From contig CP119312.1 of the NCBI GenBank assembly GCA_029202405.1, forward strand, positions 3,353,001-3,417,000: DNA of 64,000 bases, read 5' to 3'. Within the stretch, counting starts at the first letter, position 1; each line of letters begins with the position of its first letter. This document shows positions 18,511-27,005 of this stretch, one piece after another. The translations under genes and the position numbers were made by a program. Source of the DNA: Candidatus Devosia phytovorans. GTDB taxonomy: Bacteria; Pseudomonadota; Alphaproteobacteria; Rhizobiales; Devosiaceae. The notes under the pieces are model-generated. The model saw only the letters and a program-made list of their open reading frames with translations. It searched no databases and was not told where the DNA came from.

Positions 18511-20289
18511 ATGCTACTGCACTATGTCTTGGGTCTTTGGAAGCACCTCTCGCGTCGCCGGCGAGTTCAGTTTTATGCCCTCATCGTTCTGATGATTCTC
18601 GCCTCGGTCGCCGAAGTAGCCTCGATCGGCCTGATCGTTCCCTTCCTCGGCGCCCTCACTGCGCCGGACCAAATCCTGTCCAATTCGACACTCAGGGCAG
18701 TAGCAGACAGGTGGTCCATCACGACGTCATCCGACCTCGTTCTACTGATGGGTGTTGCCTTTTGCGGCGCTGCACTTGTGGCGGGGGCCATCCGGCTTTT
18801 GCTGCTATATGCTACCACCAAGTTTTCGTTTGCCCTCGGCGCCGACCTGAGCCTCGAAGTTTATAGACGCACTCTGTACCAGCCCTACTCGGTGCATCTG
18901 GAACGCAACAGTAGCGAAGTCATCAACGGCATAATCGTCAAGACCGCAACCATTATCAGCAGTGTGCTTGTGCCGCTCCTGACCATCATAACATCTGCTG
19001 TTTTGCTTGTCGGAATACTCGCGGCACTTCTTGCTATCGACCCCATTATTGCGGTCAGCTCGATTATGGTCGTCGGCCTGCTCTATTGGATTGTCCTTCG
19101 CATAACCCGAGAAAGCATGCGGCGCGATAGTGAGATCATAGCAAGGGAGTCGTCCAAGGTCGTACAGGCATTGCAGGAGGGGTTGGGGGGAATTCGGGAC
19201 GTTCTGCTGGATAGCACTCAGGAATTGTGCAGCAGAATCTACCAGGCTTCCGACCGGCCGCTCCGCCTCGCTCAAGGACGCCAGATCATCGCAACGGGCA
19301 GTCCGCGATTTCTCATCGAGGCTTTCGGCATGGTTGTGATAGCCATTCTGGCTGTCTGGATTACCCAGCGTAGCAACGGCGGTGAGGCCGCCGTCCCTCT
19401 GCTCGGTGCGCTGGCGCTCGGTGCGCAACGCCTGCTACCGATCGTTCAACAGGGATATTCGTCTTTGTCCACGATCCGAGGCGCAGAAGCATCCTTAAGA
19501 GACATGATGGCGTTGCTTGGTCAGACAATTGACACGGGCGCAACAGTGCCCGCTGCACGACTTCCCTTCAACAGAACAATGGTCCTTCGCGAAATCGACT
19601 TCACCTATGGACGAGGCGGCCCGCAAGTTTTGCGCAAACTCAATCTGACCATACCAAGAGGCAGTCGGATAGGCATATTTGGGCAGACTGGCGGGGGTAA
19701 GAGCACCCTCCTCGATATAATGATGGGTCTCTTGCGCCCAACATCGGGGCAGCTCGTTGTGGATGACACCCCTATCGACCAGACCAACCAGCGCGGCTGG
19801 CAGCTTCATATCGCGCATGTCCCGCAAAGCATCTATCTGTCTGATAACAGCATTACCGAAAATATTGCCTTTGGTGTGAGCAGGGACAAGATCGACATCA
19901 AGCGGGTTCTCGACGCAGCGCGCCGGGCGCAGATGCACGACGTGATAACTTCATGGCCCGAACAATATGACACATTTGTCGGAGAACGTGGTGTCCGACT
20001 ATCCGGTGGCCAACGGCAACGCATCGGCGTTGCCCGGGCGCTTTACAAGCAGGCCGACGTCATCATACTGGATGAAGCGACCAGTGCGCTGGATGACGAA
20101 ACTGAGCGCAATCTCATGGATTCCATAGAAGGTCTCGGCGAAGATATTACTTTGATAATAGTTGCTCACCGCCTTAGCACCCTTCGAAATTGCCATTTTG
20201 TTGCAGAAGTTATGGCGGGCGGCATCAAGGAATTTGGATCCTATGAAGACATCATAGCGCCGCGCCTCCAACTACAGTCACTTCCCTAG
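18511..20289 (+). CDS. ABC-type lipid-linked glycan flippase (PglK-like), membrane and ATPase fused
   Basis: A 592-residue half-transporter with an N-terminal membrane domain (about 1-330, six hydrophobic segments starting near residue 20) and a C-terminal ATPase with Walker A GQTGGGKSTL, signature LSGGQRQRIGVARAL, Walker B VIILDEATSALD and the switch His in IVAHRLSTL. Exporters of this size inside polysaccharide loci resemble Campylobacter PglK, which flips undecaprenyl-linked oligosaccharides to the periplasm. The PglC/PglF-type genes nearby support that role. Lipid A or peptide export is an alternative. It probably acts as a homodimer. Confidence 0.85.
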   Translation: MLLHYVLGLWKHLSRRRRVQFYALIVLMILASVAEVASIGLIVPFLGALTAPDQILSNSTLRAVADRWSITTSSDLVLLMGVAFCGAALVAGAIRLLLLYATTKFSFALGADLSLEVYRRTLYQPYSVHLERNSSEVINGIIVKTATIISSVLVPLLTIITSAVLLVGILAALLAIDPIIAVSSIMVVGLLYWIVLRITRESMRRDSEIIARESSKVVQALQEGLGGIRDVLLDSTQELCSRIYQASDRPLRLAQGRQIIATGSPRFLIEAFGMVVIAILAVWITQRSNGGEAAVPLLGALALGAQRLLPIVQQGYSSLSTIRGAEASLRDMMALLGQTIDTGATVPAARLPFNRTMVLREIDFTYGRGGPQVLRKLNLTIPRGSRIGIFGQTGGGKSTLLDIMMGLLRPTSGQLVVDDTPIDQTNQRGWQLHIAHVPQSIYLSDNSITENIAFGVSRDKIDIKRVLDAARRAQMHDVITSWPEQYDTFVGERGVRLSGGQRQRIGVARALYKQADVIILDEATSALDDETERNLMDSIEGLGEDITLIIVAHRLSTLRNCHFVAEVMAGGIKEFGSYEDIIAPRLQLQSLP

Positions 20290-20353
20290 TTGGCAAGCAC
20301 TGTTTTCGAATCAGTAGGGCGTTGGTGAAGGTTACAGAAATGAGTATCGACAG

Positions 20354-21127
20354 ATGAAGGCAGTCATCCTTGCGGGCGGATTGGGCACCCGGATATCGGA
20401 AGAAACAAACACCAAGCCCAAGCCTATGGTCGAGATTGGCGGTAAACCAATTCTGTGGCACATCATGAAGACGTATGGCAGTCATGGGATTAATGACTTT
20501 GTCGTCTGCTGCGGATACAAGGGCTATGTAATCAAGGAGTACTTTGCAAACTACTTCCTCCACATGTCCGACGTGACCTTCGACATGCGTAACAACCAGA
20601 TGGAAGTGCATCACAAATATGCTGAGCCCTGGAAGGTGACGCTGGTTGATACCGGCGACGAGACCATGACCGGCGGACGACTTCGCCGTGTCAAAAGTTA
20701 TCTCGAGCGGGAAGACGACTTCTGCTTCACTTACGGTGACGGGGTTGCCGACCTAGACGTTACGGCTCAGGTTGCGTTTCATCGCGCACATGGGAAGCTC
20801 GCCACGGTTACGGCCGTGCAACCACCGGGACGCTATGGTGCTCTTGATGTCCGCGGCACTTCGGTGAGTGGCTTTATTGAAAAGCCCCAGGGCGATGGCG
20901 GCTGGATCAATGGAGGCTATTTCGTCCTGTCACCCAAGGTAATCGACGAGATTGACGGAGATGCGTCATCCTGGGAGGGCGAACCGCTCAAGCGCTTGGC
21001 AAAGCGAGGTGAGTTTCAAGCTTATCATCACGCCGGCTTCTGGCAGCCAATGGACACACTGCGCGACAAGAACATGCTCGAAGAGCTCTGGCGCTCAGGC
21101 AACGCGCCTTGGAAGGTGTGGGCTTGA
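20354..21127 (+). CDS. rfbF: Glucose-1-phosphate cytidylyltransferase
   Basis: A 257-residue nucleotidyltransferase making CDP-glucose from CTP and glucose-1-phosphate. The nucleotide motif is GGLGTRISEETNTKPKPM, and KPILWHIMKTYGSHG and FTYGDGVADLD (metal-binding Asp) are highly typical of RfbF. It starts a tightly packed operon; its stop overlaps the TTG of rfbG. It commits sugar to the CDP branch (CDP-4-keto-6-deoxyglucose). Confidence 0.95.
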   Translation: MKAVILAGGLGTRISEETNTKPKPMVEIGGKPILWHIMKTYGSHGINDFVVCCGYKGYVIKEYFANYFLHMSDVTFDMRNNQMEVHHKYAEPWKVTLVDTGDETMTGGRLRRVKSYLEREDDFCFTYGDGVADLDVTAQVAFHRAHGKLATVTAVQPPGRYGALDVRGTSVSGFIEKPQGDGGWINGGYFVLSPKVIDEIDGDASSWEGEPLKRLAKRGEFQAYHHAGFWQPMDTLRDKNMLEELWRSGNAPWKVWA

Positions 21128-22194
21128 ACAATTCGGGCGATAGCTTTGCCGCCCTTGCCGGCAAACGGGTCTTTCTGACGGGTCACACCGGCTTCAAGGG
21201 CGCCTGGCTGACGATGCTCTTGCATCGCCTCGGATGCGAAGTGCACGGCTACGCGCTGCCCCCGGAAAGCGATCCCAATCTGTTTTCGCTGGCCTCTGTT
21301 CAGGACTACCTTGCCGGCGAAACGATCGCCGACATTCGCGACCGGAGAGCGCTGACCCACGCGATGCAGGCGGCGCGCCCCGATCTGGTTCTCCATCTGG
21401 CTGCTCAGGCCTTTGTTCGGCGCAGCTATGCCGAACCTGCCGACACCTGGGACATAAACGTCACGGGTACATCCAACGTGCTCGATGCTGCGCGCAGCAC
21501 TTCCGACCTCTCGGCAATCGTGGTGGTCACCACCGACAAATGCTATGAGAACAAGAACTGGGACTGGGGCTATCGCGAGACCGACACCCTGGGCGGCCAC
21601 GATCCATATAGCGCCAGCAAGGCGGCCGCTGAACTGACGGTCCAGAGCTATCGTCGGAGTTTTTTCTCAGCTGGAAAGACCTTGCTCGCAAGTGCACGGG
21701 CAGGCAATGTCATCGGCGGGGGCGACTGGAGCGAGGACCGTCTCATCGCCGACGCAGCACGGGCGGTGGCAGCACGGAATCCTCTGCTTATTCGCAATCC
21801 CACTGCCACCCGGCCTTGGCAGCACGTGCTCGATTGCCTGGGCGGCTATCTGACGCTGTCCTGTGCCTTGCTTGAAGGCAACTCGGCTGCGGCGACTGCG
21901 TTCAACTTTGGTCCGCTCGAATCTGGCAATCTCAGTGTCCAGAACGTGCTTGGCAAGCTTCAGATGAATTGGCCGGGCCTTATATGGTCAACAATGCAGA
22001 CCGATGGCGCTCGGCACGAGGCACAATTGCTCTATCTCGACTCTGCGAAGGCACGCAATCAACTCGGCTGGCGGCCGCGCTGGACAGTGGATACGGCTTT
22101 GGAGAAGACCGCTGGCTGGTATCGCGAGATTGCCGCCAACCCGACCCATGCAATGGCCGCTACGCGCCAACAGATCGAAGATTTCCTGTCATGA
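21124..22194 (+). CDS. rfbG: CDP-glucose 4,6-dehydratase
   Basis: A 356-residue SDR producing CDP-4-keto-6-deoxy-D-glucose. The N-terminal motif is FLTGHTGFKGAWL, followed by HLAAQAFVRRSY, VVTTDKCYEN and PYSASKAAAE (catalytic Tyr and Lys), all typical of RfbG. The TTG at 21124 overlaps the rfbF stop, with GGAAGG seven bases upstream; a GTG at 21118 is possible. The stop overlaps the ATG of the next gene (ATGA). The product can feed branched or dideoxy sugar routes. No RfbH (3-dehydrase) is present, so a 3,6-dideoxy sugar is unlikely here. Confidence 0.95.
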   Translation: MNNSGDSFAALAGKRVFLTGHTGFKGAWLTMLLHRLGCEVHGYALPPESDPNLFSLASVQDYLAGETIADIRDRRALTHAMQAARPDLVLHLAAQAFVRRSYAEPADTWDINVTGTSNVLDAARSTSDLSAIVVVTTDKCYENKNWDWGYRETDTLGGHDPYSASKAAAELTVQSYRRSFFSAGKTLLASARAGNVIGGGDWSEDRLIADAARAVAARNPLLIRNPTATRPWQHVLDCLGGYLTLSCALLEGNSAAATAFNFGPLESGNLSVQNVLGKLQMNWPGLIWSTMQTDGARHEAQLLYLDSAKARNQLGWRPRWTVDTALEKTAGWYREIAANPTHAMAATRQQIEDFLS

Positions 22195-23426
22195 TCCAGG
22201 CTGAATGCCGCGCCTGCGGCGCGCCCCTTAAGCGAGTTGTTTGCGATCTTGGCCTTTCGCCGATTTCAAACGCCTTCATCACTGCTGAGCGTGCCGCGGA
22301 AGGGGAGATGTTCTACCCCCTAAAGGCCTGTGTCTGCGAAGCCTGCTGGCTGGTCCAGCTAGAATCGAGTCCCTCTTCAAGCGCTCACTTCCATGAAGAC
22401 TACGTCTATTTTTCATCCTTTTCCACCGGATGGGTGAACCATGCTCGTAGCTATGTCGAGGACATGACCCGTCGATTTGTCCTGTCCAGCGCGAGTCGCG
22501 TTATGGAGATTGCCAGCAATGACGGCTATCTGCTGCAATTCTTTGTTAAGGCTGGCATACCCGCCCTGGGCATCGAGCCCACTGCCAATACGGCAGCCGC
22601 CGCCCGCCTCAAGGGCGTGGAGACCGAGGAACGCTTCTTTGGCGCTGACACGGCTTCGGAACTTGCCGCCCGCGGCTGGACGGTGGACCTTCTGCTTGGC
22701 AACAATGTCCTCGCCCATGTGCCCGACATCAATGACTTCATCGGCGGCGTGCCGAAAGTCCTCAAATCAGAGGGTATCGCGACATTCGAGTTCCCGCATC
22801 TCTTGAGCATGCTCGCGCAGAACCAGTTCGATACCATCTATCACGAGCACTACAGCTACCTGTCGCTCACGGCACTGCTGCCGATCCTGGCCCGCGCGGG
22901 GCTGAGAGTTTTCGACGTCGAAACCCTCTCCACCCATGGGGGTAGCCTGCGCCTCTATCTGTGTCACGACGCCGCCGGCCATATGGCGACACCTGCCGTT
23001 GCAGCGCTCCTCGCGCTGGAAACCGAACAGGATCTTGCCGCGCCGGAACGCTATGATGCGTTCGCGCAGGGCGTGGTCGAGACGAAGCGCGCGCTCCTGG
23101 CCTTCCTGCTCGAGGCCCAGGCGAACAACAAAAGTGTTGCTGCCTATGGAGCCGCCGCCAAGGGCAACACATTGCTCAACTATTGTGGCGTTCGACCGGA
23201 TATGGTCGCCTTCGTGGCTGACAAGAATCCGACAAAGCAGGGACGCCTGCTGCCCGGTTCGCGCATTCCGGTGCTTTCCCCGCAAGCCATTGCAGAACAC
23301 CAGCCTGATTACCTGCTGATCTTGCCTTGGAACATCAAGGATGAGGTCATGGCAGAGATGGATCATATCCGCAGCTGGGGCGGTCAATTCGTGGTGCCCA
23401 TTCCCACCCTGACGGTGGTGCCTTGA
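22191..23426 (+). CDS. Class I SAM-dependent methyltransferase, NDP-sugar C-methyltransferase type
   Basis: A 411-residue enzyme with the three-part layout of TylC3/NovU-like sugar C-methyltransferases: an N-terminal zinc-binding module (Cys6, Cys9, Cys49, Cys52), a SAM domain with MEIASNDGYLL (Glu106) and NNVLAHVPD, and a C-terminal domain with EHYSYLSL and YGAAAKGNTLLNYC. Such enzymes methylate carbon 3 or 5 of a 4-ketosugar nucleotide. Placed in an ATGA overlap after rfbG, its natural substrate would be CDP-4-keto-6-deoxyglucose, giving a branched sugar. The position methylated is an inference. Confidence 0.85.
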   Translation: MIQAECRACGAPLKRVVCDLGLSPISNAFITAERAAEGEMFYPLKACVCEACWLVQLESSPSSSAHFHEDYVYFSSFSTGWVNHARSYVEDMTRRFVLSSASRVMEIASNDGYLLQFFVKAGIPALGIEPTANTAAAARLKGVETEERFFGADTASELAARGWTVDLLLGNNVLAHVPDINDFIGGVPKVLKSEGIATFEFPHLLSMLAQNQFDTIYHEHYSYLSLTALLPILARAGLRVFDVETLSTHGGSLRLYLCHDAAGHMATPAVAALLALETEQDLAAPERYDAFAQGVVETKRALLAFLLEAQANNKSVAAYGAAAKGNTLLNYCGVRPDMVAFVADKNPTKQGRLLPGSRIPVLSPQAIAEHQPDYLLILPWNIKDEVMAEMDHIRSWGGQFVVPIPTLTVVP

Positions 23427-23974
23427 TTTTCAGGGAAACGCCGCTCGCCGGTGCCTATGTGCTGGATATCGAGCCACGCGCCGATGCGCGGGGATTTTTC
23501 GCGCGCACGGTCGATCGGGATGAGTTCGCCAGGTACGGACTGGACGCAAATTTCGTGCAGCAGAGCGTTTCCTGGAATCCACACCTAGGGACCCTGCGCG
23601 GACTGCACTATCAGGCCGCGCCCCACGAAGAAGACAAGCTGGTTCGCGTGACCCGTGGCGCGATCTTTGATGTCATTGTCGATCTGAGAACGAAGTCTAC
23701 TACGCACGGACACTGGTACGGAGTCGAATTGACAGCACTCAATCACCGTCAGCTCTACATCCCGAAAGGCTTCGCACACGGCTTTCAGACGCTGCAGTCC
23801 GATACCGAAGTTTTCTACGAAATGACTGTTCCGTTCCATCCCGACGCTCCGCGTGGCGTCCGATGGGATGATCCTGACTTGGGGATTGTTTGGCCTTACT
23901 CTATTGGCGCAGGCGACACGCGTATGTCTTATTCAGATCTGCAGCATCCCTTGCTTAAAGAACTTGCGAGTTGA
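23423..23974 (+). CDS. RmlC-like NDP-4-keto-6-deoxysugar 3,5-epimerase
   Basis: A 183-residue cupin enzyme of the dTDP-4-dehydrorhamnose 3,5-epimerase family. Catalytic His62 is in GTLRGLHYQ, the partner Tyr132 in VFYEMTVP, and the family segment PKGFAHGFQ is present. The TTG start overlaps the preceding stop (TTGA). No rmlA, rmlB or rmlD lies in the cluster, so the substrate is probably the CDP-ketosugar made next door rather than a dTDP sugar, perhaps at C5 or C3 of the methylated product. Biochemistry of such CDP-linked epimerases is outside what sequence can show. Confidence 0.88.
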   Translation: MIFRETPLAGAYVLDIEPRADARGFFARTVDRDEFARYGLDANFVQQSVSWNPHLGTLRGLHYQAAPHEEDKLVRVTRGAIFDVIVDLRTKSTTHGHWYGVELTALNHRQLYIPKGFAHGFQTLQSDTEVFYEMTVPFHPDAPRGVRWDDPDLGIVWPYSIGAGDTRMSYSDLQHPLLKELAS

Positions 23975-24470
23975 TGACTTGGTTCTGAAAATCCACCCAA
24001 CTGCCAATATTTCAGGATTGGCCGATATTGAGGATTCGACGCGAGGAACGCTCATATCCATCGGGCAAGATTGCGTGATTGATAGCTTCGTAAAAATCAA
24101 GCCGGCGGGGGGGCACGGCGATGTTACAATAGGTCAGAGAAGCGTCATCAATTCTGGGTGCGTGCTTTATACCGGCCACGGTATATCCATTGGAAACTCA
24201 GTCCTTGTGGCCGCGAACTGCACCTTTGCGCCTGTAAATCACAACTACGCGTCGCGCTCCATTTTGATCAGCGAGCAAGGCTTTTTGCCTAGCAAGGGTG
24301 GCATCGTCATAGAGGACGATGTTTGGATCGGTGCAAACTGCGTCCTGTTGGACGGCGCGCACATCAAGCGGGGCGCAGTAGTCGGCGCAGGCTCGGTAGT
24401 GCGTGGGATCCTTGATGCTTACGGGATATACGTCGGAAATCCGCTACGGAAAGTTGCGGAGCGAATATGA
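23964..24470 (+). CDS. Left-handed beta-helix acyltransferase (sugar O-acetyltransferase type)
   Basis: A hexapeptide-repeat transferase of about 168 residues. Repeats are visible from residue 15 on; APVNHNY carries the likely catalytic His, and GGIVIEDDVWIGANCVLLDG and GAVVGAGSVV are typical of the NodL/WbbJ group. No good ATG exists. The TTG at 23964 inside the 3' end of the epimerase gene is my choice (TTG at 23979 is the alternative), which implies translational coupling. It probably acetylates a hydroxyl of the cluster's sugar. The stop overlaps the next ATG (ATGA). Confidence 0.8.
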   Translation: MRVDDLVLKIHPTANISGLADIEDSTRGTLISIGQDCVIDSFVKIKPAGGHGDVTIGQRSVINSGCVLYTGHGISIGNSVLVAANCTFAPVNHNYASRSILISEQGFLPSKGGIVIEDDVWIGANCVLLDGAHIKRGAVVGAGSVVRGILDAYGIYVGNPLRKVAERI

Positions 24471-25264
24471 TCTTCACAGTCTTGGGATCGTCCGGCTTTA
24501 TCGGCGGCGCTCTGACCAGCCGACTCCGTCAACACGGCCATATTGTACGTACGCCAGCGCGGAATGAGTTTCCCTCAACCGACGACAACCTTGGCCATGT
24601 CATCTATTGCATAGGTTTGACGGCTGACTTTCGAAGGCTTCCGTTCGAAACTGTGAACGCCCATGTCTCCGTGCTTGCCAGTTATTTGAAGCGGTGCGAG
24701 TTCGAATCGTTTCTTTATCTATCGTCTACCCGCGTTTACGTCGGGTCGGCGCTGGCCCGCGAAGATCAGTCGCTATCTGTCAACCCGGGCGATGCCTCGG
24801 ACATTTACAACCTTTCAAAACTTATGGGCGAGGCTCTTGTGTTCGCTCAGCACAACCGGACATCGCGCATAGCCAGACTTTCAAACGTCGTGGGGATCGA
24901 CCTGAATTCAGAGAACTTCCTGATTGACGTGTGTCGGCAAGCCCTCTCGGGAAAAATCAGTATCCGGACCTCATTGGCATCCATGAAGGACTACATTCAT
25001 GTGAATGACGTGGTGAATTACCTGGTGAAGATCAGCACCGACGGCCAATCGGGCACCTACAATGTCGCGTTTGGGAAAAACATCACACACGGGCAAATCG
25101 TAGAGCGTCTTCAAATCCTCACCCGGTGCTCGGTGGAGGTTGCAAGCTCAGCACCTACTGTCCAATATCCGGTCATAGACGTGGAAAAGCTAAGAAATGA
25201 CTTTGGACCTTGTGAGCATAACATACTGGATAGCATTCCAGAAATCCTAAGCGCGCTATCATAG
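24467..25264 (+). CDS. NAD-dependent epimerase/dehydratase family protein, probable 4-ketoreductase
   Basis: A 265-residue extended SDR with the nucleotide motif LGSSGFIG at the start, YLSSTRVY, and catalytic Tyr/Lys in DIYNLSKLMGE. RIARLSNVVG and MKDYIHVNDVV are typical of sugar-nucleotide reductases and epimerases. As the only reductase in the CDP branch it is the best candidate for the final reduction of the 4-keto group. It overlaps the acetyltransferase stop by 4 bases. Base composition is lower in GC than the rfbFG part, as is that of the next two genes, hinting at a different source. Confidence 0.8.
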   Translation: MIFTVLGSSGFIGGALTSRLRQHGHIVRTPARNEFPSTDDNLGHVIYCIGLTADFRRLPFETVNAHVSVLASYLKRCEFESFLYLSSTRVYVGSALAREDQSLSVNPGDASDIYNLSKLMGEALVFAQHNRTSRIARLSNVVGIDLNSENFLIDVCRQALSGKISIRTSLASMKDYIHVNDVVNYLVKISTDGQSGTYNVAFGKNITHGQIVERLQILTRCSVEVASSAPTVQYPVIDVEKLRNDFGPCEHNILDSIPEILSALS

Positions 25265-25275
25265 AGGAAATGAAA

Positions 25276-26052
25276 ATGGACCCCCAAGAGCAATTCCGAT
25301 CGGAGCGCGAGACGCGTATCAGGGCCATGGCTGGCGAAACAAAGTTGCGTGATTTGTCGCGCCAGTGGACGCAGGAATCTGTCGCTCAGCAATATGTATA
25401 TAATTTTGACTGGCTGGGTCGTCCTATCATCCAGTATCCCCAGGACATGGTTGCATTTCAGGAGATCGTTTGGAAAACGAAACCTGACCTCATCATTGAG
25501 ACTGGAATCGCCCACGGCGGATCACTCGTGTTGAGCGCCTCGTTGCTGGCCATGCTCGACTATGCAGATGCTGCCACGCAAGGAACAGTTTTGGATCCCG
25601 CTAAGCCGAAGAGAAAAGTTCTCGGGATAGACATCGATATCAGGGAGCACAATCGAAAGGCAATTTTGGAGCACCCTTTCGCTGCACGTATCGACATGAT
25701 TCAGGGATCATCGATCGATCCAAAAACTGTCGCTCAAGTCCACGATTATGCGAGAGGGGCTAATTCGGTGCTGGTTTGCCTGGATTCGAACCATACCGAA
25801 GAGCATGTACTGGAAGAATTGCAGGCTTACGCTCCATTAACAAGTGTCGGTAGCTATTGCATCGTTTTCGACACTTTTGTTGAAGACTTAGCTGCCGGCA
25901 GCTTTCCAAACCGTCCATGGGAAGTCGGAAACAACCCCAAGACCGCCGTTTGGAAGTATCTGGAGACAAACAAAGAATTTACGATCGACAAAACCATTCA
26001 CGACAAACTGCTGACTACGGCAGCACCCGACGGCTTCCTTCTTCGTGGTTAG
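25276..26052 (+). CDS. Cephalosporin hydroxylase (CmcI) family protein, probable sugar O-methyltransferase
   Basis: A 258-residue member of the CmcI family, which despite its name contains SAM-dependent O-methyltransferases acting on glycans (for example rhamnosyl O-methyltransferases). Landmarks are the N-terminal YNFDWLGRPIIQYPQDM, the SAM loop IIETGIAHGGSL, LGIDIDIREHN and LVCLDSNHTEEHV. GAGGA at 25264-25268 is placed correctly for the ATG at 25276; the ATG at 25270 is too close. It sits between the deoxysugar genes and glycosyltransferases, so capping or decorating the glycan by methylation is likely. Confidence 0.8.
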   Translation: MDPQEQFRSERETRIRAMAGETKLRDLSRQWTQESVAQQYVYNFDWLGRPIIQYPQDMVAFQEIVWKTKPDLIIETGIAHGGSLVLSASLLAMLDYADAATQGTVLDPAKPKRKVLGIDIDIREHNRKAILEHPFAARIDMIQGSSIDPKTVAQVHDYARGANSVLVCLDSNHTEEHVLEELQAYAPLTSVGSYCIVFDTFVEDLAAGSFPNRPWEVGNNPKTAVWKYLETNKEFTIDKTIHDKLLTTAAPDGFLLRG

Positions 26053-27005
26053 TGACAGTGAGCGCTAGCGAAAAATCCGATGCTAACCAGCCATTGGTAA
26101 GCATCGGAATTCCGACCTATAATCGGCCAGAATTACTGGAGCGCACCCTAAGCAGGATTACAAGGCAGACATACAAAAATATCGAAGTAATAATTTCTGA
26201 CAACGCTTCGCCGGACCCAAGAGTTCAAGAAGTAATAGATAAATACAAATCAGTCGACAAAAGAGTGAAGTCTAAGAGGCAATCAAGCATTGTCACTCCC
26301 TACCGGAATTTTATTGCAGTTCTTCAAGAGTCCTGCGGCGAGTACTTCATGTGGGCTGCAGATGACGACGCCATAGAAGGCTGGTTTGTCCAGAGGTGCG
26401 TGGACAAGTTCCTTAGTCACCCCGAATTGGCGTTCGTCACATTTGAAGCGAATTATTTCGAGCAGAATTTTCTGAGTTTCGATTTCTTTTCGGAGGGTAG
26501 TGCCTTCCGAGAAACTGGTTCTCAGACAATTTACGAACGCGCGGGCACAATAATTCGATACGGCTTCGGCAATCTTGTCTACGGTATGTATAGGCGCGAT
26601 GCCTTAGTCCGAGACCGTCAAGTTATGTGGGAGCGCACACGACTAAGCTCCGCCAACGAACTACCATTGCTTTTGCTTGCCTGTCAGAGAGGCGAGTTTT
26701 TAGTTATGGAGACAGTAGGCTTACATAAGAGCGTTCCCAGATCGGTCTACGAATATGCCGTCTGGGAGAATACCGGCGGATGGGCCCCGGATGGGCCACG
26801 CCTGCATCCCAAGTCGTTTTTCGCTTCGGCGAAATATCACCTACTGTCCTACGTGGATGTCAGCTCGGCAGTGAACTTGTTGGAAATTACTGCTGCCGAG
26901 AAACTCGCTTTAAAACTGCGCGCCGCCGCTCGGTTTGCCTCCCATTTCGCCTGCGTGATTATCGGCTACAAGCCTAGGCTGCCTAGGACGCCACCGCATG
27001 ACTAA
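26052..27005 (+). CDS. Family 2 glycosyltransferase
   Basis: A 317-residue GT-A fold enzyme using a nucleotide sugar. The domain starts with LVSIGIPTYNRPELLERTL, followed by IEVIISDNASPD and the metal-binding segment YFMWAADDDAIEG. GTG at 26052 overlaps the stop of the previous gene; a GTG at 26058 is an alternative. The last residues overlap the next gene by 8 bases. GC content is clearly lower than in the later glycosyltransferases. Donor and acceptor are unknown. Confidence 0.85.
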   Translation: MTVSASEKSDANQPLVSIGIPTYNRPELLERTLSRITRQTYKNIEVIISDNASPDPRVQEVIDKYKSVDKRVKSKRQSSIVTPYRNFIAVLQESCGEYFMWAADDDAIEGWFVQRCVDKFLSHPELAFVTFEANYFEQNFLSFDFFSEGSAFRETGSQTIYERAGTIIRYGFGNLVYGMYRRDALVRDRQVMWERTRLSSANELPLLLLACQRGEFLVMETVGLHKSVPRSVYEYAVWENTGGWAPDGPRLHPKSFFASAKYHLLSYVDVSSAVNLLEITAAEKLALKLRAAARFASHFACVIIGYKPRLPRTPPHD

